Below, piece by piece: positions 1 to 7,314 of a stretch of DNA of 64,000 nucleotides. The notes below the pieces were generated by a model. That model was not told where the DNA came from. It did no database searches and saw only the letters and a list, made by a program, of their open reading frames with translations. How positions within the stretch are numbered: the stretch's first letter is position 1; each line of letters starts with the position of its first letter. This DNA is from Blastococcus sp. CT_GayMR16 (lineage in GTDB: Bacteria > Actinomycetota > Actinomycetes > Mycobacteriales > Geodermatophilaceae). The stretch spans positions 62,001-126,000 of the forward strand of contig NZ_SPQK01000003.1 in NCBI RefSeq assembly GCF_004570875.1. Direction: 5' to 3'. The translations under genes and the position numbers were made by a program.

Positions 1-130
1 TCGCGGAGTGGTCGTGGCCGGCGTCGGCCCCGGGGGTCGCCGTCCCGCAGGCCGACACAGCCAGGCCCGAGGCGAGCAGCAGCGCCGCCAGGGCCTGGCG
101 CCTACGGCGGCTAAGGACGGCGGAGCTCAC
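1..130 (-). CDS. Lipoprotein, 5' part only (gene runs off the window)
   Basis: Only the first 43 codons are in the window. The GTG start at 130-128 overlaps the stop of the YcnI gene as GTGA, so the two are translationally coupled. The protein begins with an Arg-rich n-region (about residues 8-12), then a hydrophobic stretch ending in the lipobox LAVSAC near residue 28, so it is probably lipidated and anchored outside the membrane. The visible mature part starts CGTATPG and then has a His/Asp-containing GHDHS. The copper-linked genes upstream suggest a periplasm-side metal protein such as a SCO1/PCuAC-type chaperone, but no diagnostic domain is visible. The family is therefore left open. Confidence 0.7.
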   Translation of the reverse strand, partial: MSSAVLSRRRRQALAALLLASGLAVSACGTATPGADAGHDHSA

Positions 131-867
131 GAGGACACGGTACGTCGGCCCGCCCGCAACCCGAGGACGACGCCGCCGATCGCCGCGAGCAGCGCGAGGA
201 TCGAGAGGAACAGCGCGAGGCCTGCGGGCGCGTTCGACACGTCGTCCCCGTGCGAGTGCACGGACGCCTCGTCCGTGGCGGCGGCGGTCGGGGTCGCGGC
301 CGCGGGGTCGGCGGCGAGCGAGAGCACGGGGGCCGGGTGCTCCGGCTCCGCCTGGCCGTCGACGGTCGGCTCGATCCAGGCCGACTCGCTACCGTCGCTG
401 TAGCTCTGCACCACGGGGAAGGCGAGCGAGTCGGCGTCCGGGAACGGGCCGCCGGACAGCGAGAACTCCTGGAACTCCCCCGGCCCGACCCCGCCGCCGG
501 CGTCCGCGCTGAACTCCACCACCGAGATCGCCTCGGTGATCCGCTGACCGTCGTCGTCGGTGACCGGTGGGTCGAGCTCGCTGCGGGTGGTGGTGGCCGT
601 CCAGCCGGGCACCGGCTGCGTCCGCAGTGACGCCAGCGGCGTGTCCGTGGGGAACTGGATCCGGATCGTGGTGGTGCTGGCCGTGTCGCTCTCGTTGGGC
701 ACGCGGAAGGTCAGCTTGCCGAAGCCGCCGGCCGCGGCGTCCGGGGACGAGACGCTGACGTGGGCCGAGGCGAGCCCGTTGGAGGCCGCGACGGCCGTGG
801 TTGCAGCGAGGACGACCACGGCGAGACGGGCGAGGGGGCGGGGCAAGGACACGGAACTCCTCTTCAT
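127..867 (-). CDS. YcnI/DUF1775 family exported copper-type protein
   Basis: 246 residues. A signal peptide ends at about residue 35 (SA|HVSV), so the mature protein starts with His36. This matches the YcnI family, where the N-terminal His forms a single-histidine brace for Cu(II). The DUF1775 fold covers roughly residues 36-165, followed by a low-complexity Ala/Thr linker with a short HSHGDD patch and a C-terminal membrane anchor near residues 218-240 ending in GLRAGRR. The ATG at 867 lies 20 bases after the CopCD stop, and the stop overlaps the next gene as GTGA. The longer upstream reading frame is only the shadow of copCD. The role (copper handling at the cell surface) is inferred from family and neighbours. 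Confidence 0.9.
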   Translation of the reverse strand: MKRSSVSLPRPLARLAVVVLAATTAVAASNGLASAHVSVSSPDAAAGGFGKLTFRVPNESDTASTTTIRIQFPTDTPLASLRTQPVPGWTATTTRSELDPPVTDDDGQRITEAISVVEFSADAGGGVGPGEFQEFSLSGGPFPDADSLAFPVVQSYSDGSESAWIEPTVDGQAEPEHPAPVLSLAADPAAATPTAAATDEASVHSHGDDVSNAPAGLALFLSILALLAAIGGVVLGLRAGRRTVSS

Positions 868-887
868 CGGGGTGGGACGTGTACCGG

Positions 888-2660
888 TCAGCGGACCGGG
901 AAGTCGGTGCTGGCCGTGGTGGCGGTGAACTCGTCGAGCCGGACGCTGACGGCGAGGGTCCAGGTGCCGGCGCCGGGGATGTCCATCGCGTCGCTCACGT
1001 AGTGACCGGGCCCGGCCGGTGAGAGCTCGACGTCCAGCGGGCCGATCTGCTGACTCGCCTCGGTCAGGCTCACGGTGATGTCGGCCGGCTGCGTGAGCCG
1101 TCCGGTGTCGTCGAACAGGTAGACGTGCAGCGTGTTGCCGCCGGGCCGGGCGGGGTCCACCGACACCTGCACGCTGCCGGACGGGCCGGTGGCGCTCTGC
1201 AGCGGCAGCAGCGCGTCGACCGGCTGGGCGACGGCCGCCCGCGCCGGTGGAAGGCCGACCAGGGTCGCCGACAGCGCGAGGACGGCAGCGGCGACGGCGA
1301 GCTCCACGAGCACCGAACGGCGCAGCGCCGGCACGTGCTCGGCCGCGCTGTCCGACTGCGTCTGCCCCCGCACGTCCGCGGCAGTCTGCACGCTCCCGTT
1401 CGGGTCGGCCGTGGCGGCGAAGGCGTGGGCGGTGAGGCTGCGGCTCCCGCCACGGCGGGAGCGGCGCACCCCCAGCCGCTGCTGCACCCAGACCCGCGAG
1501 ATCCCGGCTGCCGCGAGCACCACGGCGACCAGGACCAGCTTGGCCACGAGCAACCAGCCGTAGGCGGTGACGAAGAGCGCGGTGGGCGACTCGACCTCCC
1601 GGACCGCCTGCACGGTGCCGCTGACGACGAGCGCCGCCACCGCCCCGAACGCGATCCGCGAGTAGCGGGGCACGACGGCGGCGACCTCGCCGGCCGGGAC
1701 CTCCGGCCGGAGCACGGCGAGGAACAGCCCCGCGAGGCCGCCGAGCCAGACGGCCATCGCCGCGACGTGCACCACGGTGACGGCGACGGCGAGCCAGGGC
1801 CACGGGCCGGCGACCGGATGGCCGATCGCGGCCGTGCTGATCACCAGCCCGGCGGCGAGGGCACCGCCGAGCACGACCCGGCCGGCGGACGGCGCAGTGC
1901 CTCGGCGCCAGACCGACAGCAGCACCCCGGCCAGGGCGAGCGCCAGGACGAAGCGGGCCAGGAGCGCCCAGCCGGCGCCCGCCGCTGCCGTGGCGCGCAG
2001 CAGGGAGGGGTCGAGCAGGGAGCCGGGACCGGTGGCCGCGGCGTAGGGCCCCTGGAACAGGAAACTGCCCAGCGCGCCGACCGCGACCGCGACGGCCCCC
2101 CAGATCGCCGGCCGGCGCAGCCGGTCCGAGGCCCAGCCGCCGGGCCAGCAGAGCAGCGCGAGGACCGGCACGCCGACCGCCAGGGCCACGCCGGCGAAGC
2201 CGAGCCAGCGGAAGAGCGGCAGGGCGACCGCGACGACGGGGTCGGTGGGGTCCTCGGTGCCGGCCGCGGAGGTGGGCACGAGTTCGCCGTCCCCGACGAC
2301 GAAGGAGTAGGCGCCGGAGATCGGGTGCGAGTCGGCGGAGATGACCCGGTAGGTGACGAGGTAGCCGTCGTCCGGCAGCCCGCTGCGCAGCGGGATCGTC
2401 AGGACGCCGCCGCCGACCGACGCCGTCCCGGCGTCGACGCGCTCGCCGTCGGACCCCAGGACCCGGGCGTACCCGGCACCGAGCGAGACGCCCTCGCTGA
2501 ACTCGAGGGTCACCGCCGCCGGCACCTGGTCCACCCGGGCGCTCTCGCCCGGGTCGGTGGAGATCAGCGTCGCGTGCGCCAAGGCCGGCCCGGCCGTGAC
2601 GACGCCGGCGAGCAACCAGCCGGCCAGCAGGGTGAGCAGGAGCAGGGGGGCACGCCTCAC
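888..2660 (-). CDS. CopC-CopD fusion copper resistance/transport protein
   Basis: 590 residues. The signal peptide ends at A28|H29, leaving a mature N-terminal HATLIS. The CopC beta-sandwich covers about residues 29-125 and carries the second copper-site element ADSHPISG. His1 and the Asp/His pair are the known Cu(II) ligands of CopC. A CopD-type membrane domain with about eight helices follows (about 145-390). The C-terminal soluble region (about 470-590) resembles a FixH/YtkA-like beta domain, which would put it outside the membrane. The start overlaps the anti-sigma gene by 4 bases, so it is co-translated with it. The expected role is copper binding and import or tolerance; substrate direction cannot be read from sequence. 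Confidence 0.92.
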   Translation of the reverse strand: MRRAPLLLLTLLAGWLLAGVVTAGPALAHATLISTDPGESARVDQVPAAVTLEFSEGVSLGAGYARVLGSDGERVDAGTASVGGGVLTIPLRSGLPDDGYLVTYRVISADSHPISGAYSFVVGDGELVPTSAAGTEDPTDPVVAVALPLFRWLGFAGVALAVGVPVLALLCWPGGWASDRLRRPAIWGAVAVAVGALGSFLFQGPYAAATGPGSLLDPSLLRATAAAGAGWALLARFVLALALAGVLLSVWRRGTAPSAGRVVLGGALAAGLVISTAAIGHPVAGPWPWLAVAVTVVHVAAMAVWLGGLAGLFLAVLRPEVPAGEVAAVVPRYSRIAFGAVAALVVSGTVQAVREVESPTALFVTAYGWLLVAKLVLVAVVLAAAGISRVWVQQRLGVRRSRRGGSRSLTAHAFAATADPNGSVQTAADVRGQTQSDSAAEHVPALRRSVLVELAVAAAVLALSATLVGLPPARAAVAQPVDALLPLQSATGPSGSVQVSVDPARPGGNTLHVYLFDDTGRLTQPADITVSLTEASQQIGPLDVELSPAGPGHYVSDAMDIPGAGTWTLAVSVRLDEFTATTASTDFPVR

Positions 2661-3298
2661 GCGGGCACCCGCTGCCCGGAGACCGCCCGGGCGCGGTGCC
2701 GGTGCCCGCGCCAGGCGACCGTGGCCACCAGCGCCAGCCCGGCGAGGAGCAGCAGGTGGACGGCGGCGCGGTCGGCGTGGACGTGCCCGGCCCCGAGGTC
2801 GGCGAGGGTCACCGGAACCAGGAGCGCGGTGACCGTGGCCAGGAACGGCAACGCCCCGGCGGCCAGCCGCGGGGACGCGGCGACGGCCAGGAACGCTGCT
2901 GCCACGCCCAGGCTCCAGGCGCCGGTCTCGTGCGCCATGTGCACCGGCGCGCTCATGGCGGCCTGCCCGGAGGCGAGCGCCGGCCAGGCCAGTCCGGCCT
3001 GCGCGACGCCCACGGCCAGCAGGGCGAGCCGCAGCGCGGTGTCGACCAGCCGGACCCGTGCGGCGGCGCCGACGCCCGGCAGCTCACGGGGCAGCGCGGC
3101 CAGGACCGTGGCCGTGAGGTCGGGAACGGGCGGTGCCGCCGACAGCCGGGCACGGCGGGTCACCCGAGCGGCGTCGGCAGCCCAGGCCGAGCAGGCGGCG
3201 CACGTCGAGAGGTGGCTGTCGAGCTCGGATCCGGGCATCCCGAGGGGCTCGGCATCGAGCCGCGCGGAGATCGCCTCCCGGAAGGGCACACAGGTCAT
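2657..3298 (-). CDS. Zinc-finger anti-sigma factor with membrane domain
   Basis: 213 residues. The N-terminal cytoplasmic part (1-80) has the ZAS signature H29-x3-C33-x2-C36, plus an upstream Cys3. This is the family hallmark for binding and holding an ECF sigma factor. After that come about six membrane helices. Loops between them contain His/Met-rich pieces (SAPVHMAHETG, GHVHADRAAVH), unusual for such proteins and compatible with metal sensing (inference). It is divergent from the SigC-like sigma gene and overlaps copCD by 4 bases, so the natural partner is that sigma factor and the natural target is this operon. Mycobacterial SigC is not generally paired with such a gene. Confidence 0.85.
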   Translation of the reverse strand: MTCVPFREAISARLDAEPLGMPGSELDSHLSTCAACSAWAADAARVTRRARLSAAPPVPDLTATVLAALPRELPGVGAAARVRLVDTALRLALLAVGVAQAGLAWPALASGQAAMSAPVHMAHETGAWSLGVAAAFLAVAASPRLAAGALPFLATVTALLVPVTLADLGAGHVHADRAAVHLLLLAGLALVATVAWRGHRHRARAVSGQRVPA

Positions 3299-3307
3299 GG
3301 TTGATTA

Positions 3308-3334
3308 GTCGTCCGCCGAGGCCTCCTGGTTCCC
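3308..3334 (-). promoter_or_regulatory. Candidate ECF-type promoter of the anti-sigma/copCD/ycnI operon
   Basis: On the minus strand GGGAACC (3334-3328) is followed after 16 bases by CGACT (3311-3307). This fits the general ECF pattern GGAAC-N16/17-CG. The predicted transcription start falls a few bases before the ATG at 3298. It suggests that the divergent SigC-like factor drives this operon; that link is inferred. Confidence 0.4.
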
Positions 3335-3367
3335 GGCGGGGTTGCACCAGCCGATGAAGATGGAGAC

Positions 3368-3934
3368 ATGGACGAGCTCGAGCGCATCGCGGCCGGCGCC
3401 GCCGGGGGCGATCCCCTGGCCGCGGCGGCGCTCGTGCGGGCCACCCAGTCCGACGTCTGGCGGCTGTGCGCCGCCCTTGGGGACCGCTCCTCGGCGGACG
3501 ACCTCACGCAGGAGACCTACCTCCGCGCCTTCGGGTCGCTGCACCGCTTCGAGAACCGCTCGTCGGTGCGCACCTGGCTGCTGGCCATCGCCCGCCGCGT
3601 GTGCGCCGATGCCGTCCGCTCGCGCCGCCGCCGGCGGCTCACCCTGGTCCGGGACGACGCCGACCTCGAGCTCTTCCAGCGCGACGGGGCACTCGTCGAC
3701 GCCGTGGCCGAGGGAGCGGCGGCCGCGGATCTGCTGGCCCGGCTCGACCCCGACCGCCGTGAGGCGTTCGTCCTGACCCAGCTGCTGGGCCTCTCCTATG
3801 CCGAGGCGGCGGAGGTGGCGGGCTGCCCGGTCGGCACCATCCGGTCCCGGATCGCGCGGGCCCGGGCGGACCTCGTCGATTCCCTCGGCGGGGTGGCCGA
3901 GGACGATCCCCGGGGCGACACCGCCCACGCCTGA
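3368..3934 (+). CDS. sigC: SigC-like ECF RNA polymerase sigma factor
   Basis: 188 residues with sigma region 2 (about 20-90, with SADDLTQETYLRAFGSL and the helix RSSVRTWLLAIARRV) and region 4 (about 120-175, with FVLTQLLGLSYAEAAEVAG and CPVGTIRSRIARAR). The phrases DLTQET, RTWLLAIAR, LLGLSYA and CPVGTIRSR match mycobacterial SigC closely, and the length is the same. It is divergent from a zinc-finger anti-sigma factor and copper-type genes. The likely job is to direct RNA polymerase to that operon. The ATG at 3368 is the first that keeps the conserved N-terminus; a clear Shine-Dalgarno at normal distance is missing. Confidence 0.88.
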   Translation: MDELERIAAGAAGGDPLAAAALVRATQSDVWRLCAALGDRSSADDLTQETYLRAFGSLHRFENRSSVRTWLLAIARRVCADAVRSRRRRRLTLVRDDADLELFQRDGALVDAVAEGAAAADLLARLDPDRREAFVLTQLLGLSYAEAAEVAGCPVGTIRSRIARARADLVDSLGGVAEDDPRGDTAHA

Positions 3935-4038
3935 CGCTGCCGGGGACATCCGTCCTCCGTGGGGCACCTATGCTGCCCGACGGCCGTGCGTCATCTCCAT
4001 GACGCCGTCCGTTTCCCATCCCGATACGGAGCCGCCGC

Positions 4039-4656
4039 GTGCCCTTCAGCCTGACCCCCAAGGACTCGAGCTTCTACCCGTTGTTCACCGCCTCGGCGGA
4101 GAACCTGGTGGCCGCCACCGACGTCCTGAGCGACTTCGTCCACGACCACGCCCGACGTCCGGAACTGAACGACAAACTGCGCGACCTCGAGCACGCCGGC
4201 GACCAGACGACGCACGCGATCTTCCGGCAGCTCAACACCAGCTTCGTGACGCCGTTCGACCGCGAGGACATCTACAACCTGGCCAGTGACCTCGACGACG
4301 TCATGGACTTCGTCGAGGCGGCCGCGGACCTGGTCATCCTGACCGGTCTCGGCACGCTGCCGGCCGAGATGCACCAGCAGGTCGAGCTCCTGCAGCGCTG
4401 CGCCCACACCACGGCCGAGGCCATGCCCCGGCTGCGCACCCTGAAGGACCTCTCCGACTACTGGATCGAGGTCAACCGGATCGAGAACGAGGCCGACAAG
4501 CTGTACCGCCGGCTGCTCTCGCGTCTCTACAGCGGCGAGTTCGACGCGCTGGAGATCATGAAGCTGAAGGAGGTCGCCGACCAGCTCGAGGAGGCGGCCG
4601 ACGCGTTCGAGCACGTCGCCAACGTGGTCGAGACGATCGCCGTCAAGGAGTCCTGA
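4039..4656 (+). CDS. DUF47/PhoU-like accessory protein of the PiT phosphate transporter
   Basis: 205 residues, all helical, spanning the DUF47 (PhoU-like) domain from about residue 8 to 200. Typical elements are an early DLEHAGDQTTHAIFRQLNTS segment and a late IENEADKLYRRLLSRL segment. The GTG start at 4039 has GGAG seven bases before it. The gene lies six bases upstream of a PiT permease, the usual pairing, in which the DUF47 protein is thought to control the permease from the cytoplasm. A TATGCT box at 3969-3974 could be the promoter of the pair. Confidence 0.9.
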   Translation: MPFSLTPKDSSFYPLFTASAENLVAATDVLSDFVHDHARRPELNDKLRDLEHAGDQTTHAIFRQLNTSFVTPFDREDIYNLASDLDDVMDFVEAAADLVILTGLGTLPAEMHQQVELLQRCAHTTAEAMPRLRTLKDLSDYWIEVNRIENEADKLYRRLLSRLYSGEFDALEIMKLKEVADQLEEAADAFEHVANVVETIAVKES

Positions 4657-4662
4657 CCCCGC

Positions 4663-5664
4663 ATGGATGCGGCCTTCCTCGCGCTGCTGCTGATCGTCGC
4701 GGTAGCGCTGGCCTTCGACTACACCAACGGCTTCCACGACGCCGCCAACGCCATCGCCGTGGCGGTCTCCACCAAGGCACTCACGCCGCGGGTGGCCCTG
4801 GCGCTGGCCGCGGTGATGAACCTCGTGGGCGCCCTCATCTCGACCAAGGTCGCCAAGACCGTCGGCGAGGGCATCATCGACGCTCCCCGGGGCTCCGACG
4901 GGCTGAAGATCGTCTTCGCCGCCCTGATCGGGGCGATCACCTGGAACCTGATCACCTGGTACTTCGGCCTGCCGTCGTCGTCGTCGCACGCCCTCATCGG
5001 CGGCCTGGTCGGCGCGGCACTGGCCGCCGTCCACTCCGTGAAGTGGATGGGCATCTTCGACAAGGTCATCATCCCGATGGTGCTCTCGCCGCTGGTGGGC
5101 TTCGGGCTGGGCTACCTCTTCATGCTCGGCATCCTGTGGACCTTCCGGGGCGCGAACGTGTCGAAGGCCAACCGTGGATTCCGCTACGCGCAGATCGTCA
5201 GCTCCGGGACCATGGCGCTGGGCCACGGCATGCAGGACGCTCAGAAGACGATGGGCATCATCACCCTGGCGCTGTTCACCGCCGGCGAGATCGACACGTT
5301 CGACGTCCCCTTCTGGGTGGTCCTGGCGGCCGCCGCGGCGATCAGCGCGGGTACCTACGCGGGCGGGTTCCGCATCATGCGGACCATGGGACGACGGATC
5401 ATCCAGCTCACCCCGGCCGGGGGCTTCTCCGCCCAGACGGTCGCCTCGGGCGTCATGATCACCACGGCCACCGTGTTCGCCGTCCCCGTGTCGACGACGC
5501 ACATCACGACCACCTCGATCATGGGCGTGGGCGCGACCCGTCGGCTGTCGGCGGTCCGCTGGGGCGTGGCGGGCAACATCGTGCTCGCGTGGATCGTCAC
5601 GCTGCCGGCCGCCGGCGCGGTCGCTGCGGTGGCGTTCTACCTGACCGATCTCGTCATCGGCTGA
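4663..5664 (+). CDS. pit: PiT family inorganic phosphate transporter
   Basis: 333 residues, about ten membrane helices. Both PiT repeats are visible: an N-terminal FDYTNGFHDAANAIA (about 19-33) and a C-terminal HGMQDAQKTMGII (about 187-199), the paired signatures that form the phosphate/cation site. It belongs to the short bacterial type without a large central loop. It follows the DUF47 gene by six bases, with AAGGAG inside that gene's end serving as ribosome site. It should import phosphate with protons or as metal phosphate at low affinity. Confidence 0.93.
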   Translation: MDAAFLALLLIVAVALAFDYTNGFHDAANAIAVAVSTKALTPRVALALAAVMNLVGALISTKVAKTVGEGIIDAPRGSDGLKIVFAALIGAITWNLITWYFGLPSSSSHALIGGLVGAALAAVHSVKWMGIFDKVIIPMVLSPLVGFGLGYLFMLGILWTFRGANVSKANRGFRYAQIVSSGTMALGHGMQDAQKTMGIITLALFTAGEIDTFDVPFWVVLAAAAAISAGTYAGGFRIMRTMGRRIIQLTPAGGFSAQTVASGVMITTATVFAVPVSTTHITTTSIMGVGATRRLSAVRWGVAGNIVLAWIVTLPAAGAVAAVAFYLTDLVIG

Positions 5665-5671
5665 GCGGCTC

Positions 5672-7084
5672 ATGACCGACGCTCCTGCACGGCAGTCGGT
5701 CGCGCTCGGCACCGCACCGGGCCGGTGGCTGGTCGTCGTCACGGTGCTGGCGTCGGGCATGGCGTTCCTCGACGCGACGGCCGTGCAGGTGGCGCTGCCC
5801 TCGATCGGCCGCGAGCTCGACGCCTCGCTGTCGGGCCTGCAGTGGACGGTCACCGGCTACACGCTGACGCTGGCGTCGCTCATCCTGCTCGGCGGCTCGC
5901 TCGGCGACCGCTACGGCCGCCGCCGCGTCTTCGTCATCGGGGTGTGCTGGTTCGCCGCAGCCTCCCTGCTCTGCGGCCTGGCCCAGAACACCGGGCAGCT
6001 CGTCGCGGCCCGCGCCCTCCAGGGGGTCGGCGGCGCGCTGCTGACCCCCGGCAGTCTGGCTCTGATCCAGTCCTCGTTCCGGCCGCAGGACCGCGCCCGG
6101 GCGATCGGCCTGTGGTCGTCCCTGGCCGGCATCTCGGGTCTCATCGGCCCGTTCCTCGGCGGGGTCCTCGTCGACACGGTGAGCTGGCGACTGGTCTTCC
6201 TCATCAACGTGCCGTTCGCCGTCGTCATCGTGGCCGTGGCCGGGCGGCACGTCCCGGAGAGCCACGACGCGGGTGGTCACGGTCGCTTCGACGTGCTCGG
6301 CGCCGCCCTGGGCGCCCTGGCGCTCGGTGGGCTGACCTACGCCCTCATCGCGGGTGGCGAATCGTTCACGCGTGCCGACGTGGTGGTCTCGGTCGCCATC
6401 GGCCTCGCCGCCGGCGTGGCCTTCGTGGTGCGCGAGCAGCGGGCGGCCGACCCCATGCTGCCGCTGGGGTTGTTCGGCGACCGGCAGTTCACCGGCGCCA
6501 ACCTCGCCACGCTCGCCGTCTACGGGGCGCTCGGGGGCAGCGGCCTGTTCCTGGTGCTCCAGCTGCAGACCACGCTCGGGTACGACGCCACGGCTGCCGG
6601 CGCGGCCACGTTGCCGACGATCGCGCTGATCACGCTGCTGTCGCCCCGGGCCGGCGCGCTCGCGACGCGGATCGGCCCGCGGCTGCCGATGACCGTCGGC
6701 CCGCTGATCGTCGCGGTCGGCACACTGTGGCTGGCCTGGGTGGACGGCAGCGCTCCCTACGTGGTCGAGATCCTCCCGGGCTCGGTGCTCCAGGGGCTGG
6801 GCATGGCGATAGTCGTCGCTCCGCTGACCGCCACGGTGCTCGGTGCGGCGCCGGACGCGCAGGCGGGGATCGCGAGCGGGGTCAACAACGCCGTGGCCCG
6901 TGCCGCTCAGCTGCTGGCCGTGGCCGCGCTGCCGGTGGCGGTGGGCCTCTCCGGGGACGACTACGCCGACCCCACCGCCTTCACCAGCGGATTCCGGATC
7001 GCGCTGATCGCGTGCGCCGCCCTGTTCGCCGCGGGTGGCGTGGTCTCGTGGCTGACCATCCGGAACGACGTCCTCGAGGGGTAG
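5672..7084 (+). CDS. MFS drug exporter, DHA2 (14-helix) type
   Basis: 470 residues with about 14 hydrophobic helices. Motif A is GGSLGDRYGRRR (about 73-84) after TM2. The TM1 signature FLDATAVQVALPSIGREL and the motif C-like GPFLGGVL in TM5 place it in the EmrB/QacA family of proton antiporters. Such proteins export toxic hydrophobic or cationic compounds; the substrate cannot be predicted. It starts seven bases after the phosphate transporter and may be read from the same transcript. No regulator of its own is adjacent. Confidence 0.9.
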   Translation: MTDAPARQSVALGTAPGRWLVVVTVLASGMAFLDATAVQVALPSIGRELDASLSGLQWTVTGYTLTLASLILLGGSLGDRYGRRRVFVIGVCWFAAASLLCGLAQNTGQLVAARALQGVGGALLTPGSLALIQSSFRPQDRARAIGLWSSLAGISGLIGPFLGGVLVDTVSWRLVFLINVPFAVVIVAVAGRHVPESHDAGGHGRFDVLGAALGALALGGLTYALIAGGESFTRADVVVSVAIGLAAGVAFVVREQRAADPMLPLGLFGDRQFTGANLATLAVYGALGGSGLFLVLQLQTTLGYDATAAGAATLPTIALITLLSPRAGALATRIGPRLPMTVGPLIVAVGTLWLAWVDGSAPYVVEILPGSVLQGLGMAIVVAPLTATVLGAAPDAQAGIASGVNNAVARAAQLLAVAALPVAVGLSGDDYADPTAFTSGFRIALIACAALFAAGGVVSWLTIRNDVLEG

Positions 7085-7106
7085 TCCCGCGGTGTGGGAC
7101 GCCACG

Positions 7107-7140
7107 TTGCATATGTCGATCGGCCTGGTAGACATATGCA
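7107..7140 (+). promoter_or_regulatory. Perfect inverted repeat over the leader/TSUP promoter
   Basis: TGCATATGTC (7108-7117) and its exact complement GACATATGCA (7131-7140) flank a 13-base spacer. AT-rich dyads are rare here. The repeat overlaps a possible promoter: TTGCAT at 7107-7112, 16 bases, TAGACA at 7129-7134. With that promoter transcription would start near the GTG at 7142. The dyad is a good candidate operator for a repressor or activator of the sulfur-type leader and permease. Confidence 0.5.
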
Positions 7141-7225
7141 CGTGGCGGCGACGGCGGTGCTCCTCGTGGGGCGGATCCACGTCGACCTGCTGCGGGTCTG
7201 CGCGAGTCGCTGTCCGGGCTGCTGA
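7136..7225 (+). CDS. Cysteine-rich leader peptide (putative attenuator) upstream of TSUP permease
   Basis: A small ORF of 29 codons (ATG 7136, TGA 7223-7225). If transcription starts at the GTG at 7142 it has 27 codons and is leaderless. The peptide contains GRIHVDLLRVCASRCPGC directly before the stop. The core (R)xHVDLLR followed by Cys codons is the pattern of actinobacterial putative leader peptides found upstream of sulfur genes, where ribosome stalling at Cys codons senses cysteine. Three Cys codons fall in the last eight. A TSUP anion permease gene starts 90 bases downstream. The similarity is seen directly; the cysteine-responsive mechanism is inferred. Confidence 0.7.
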   Translation: MHVAATAVLLVGRIHVDLLRVCASRCPGC

Positions 7226-7314
7226 CGCCCCGCGTCTCCCCCCGCCCCTGCTGAACCCGCTGTGCTGCGCCGTGTCCGGGCGCCCGCGGTCCCCTGACTC
7301 GGAGTCCACTTCCC

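Noticed and set aside
1125-3308. 727-codon open frame on the plus strand
   Set aside because: Shadow of copCD and the anti-sigma gene; rich in Arg, Gly, Gln and His with no domain, typical of antisense frames in high-GC DNA.
3991-5853. 620-codon open frame on the minus strand
   Set aside because: Antisense of the DUF47/PiT genes, which have clear family motifs on the plus strand.
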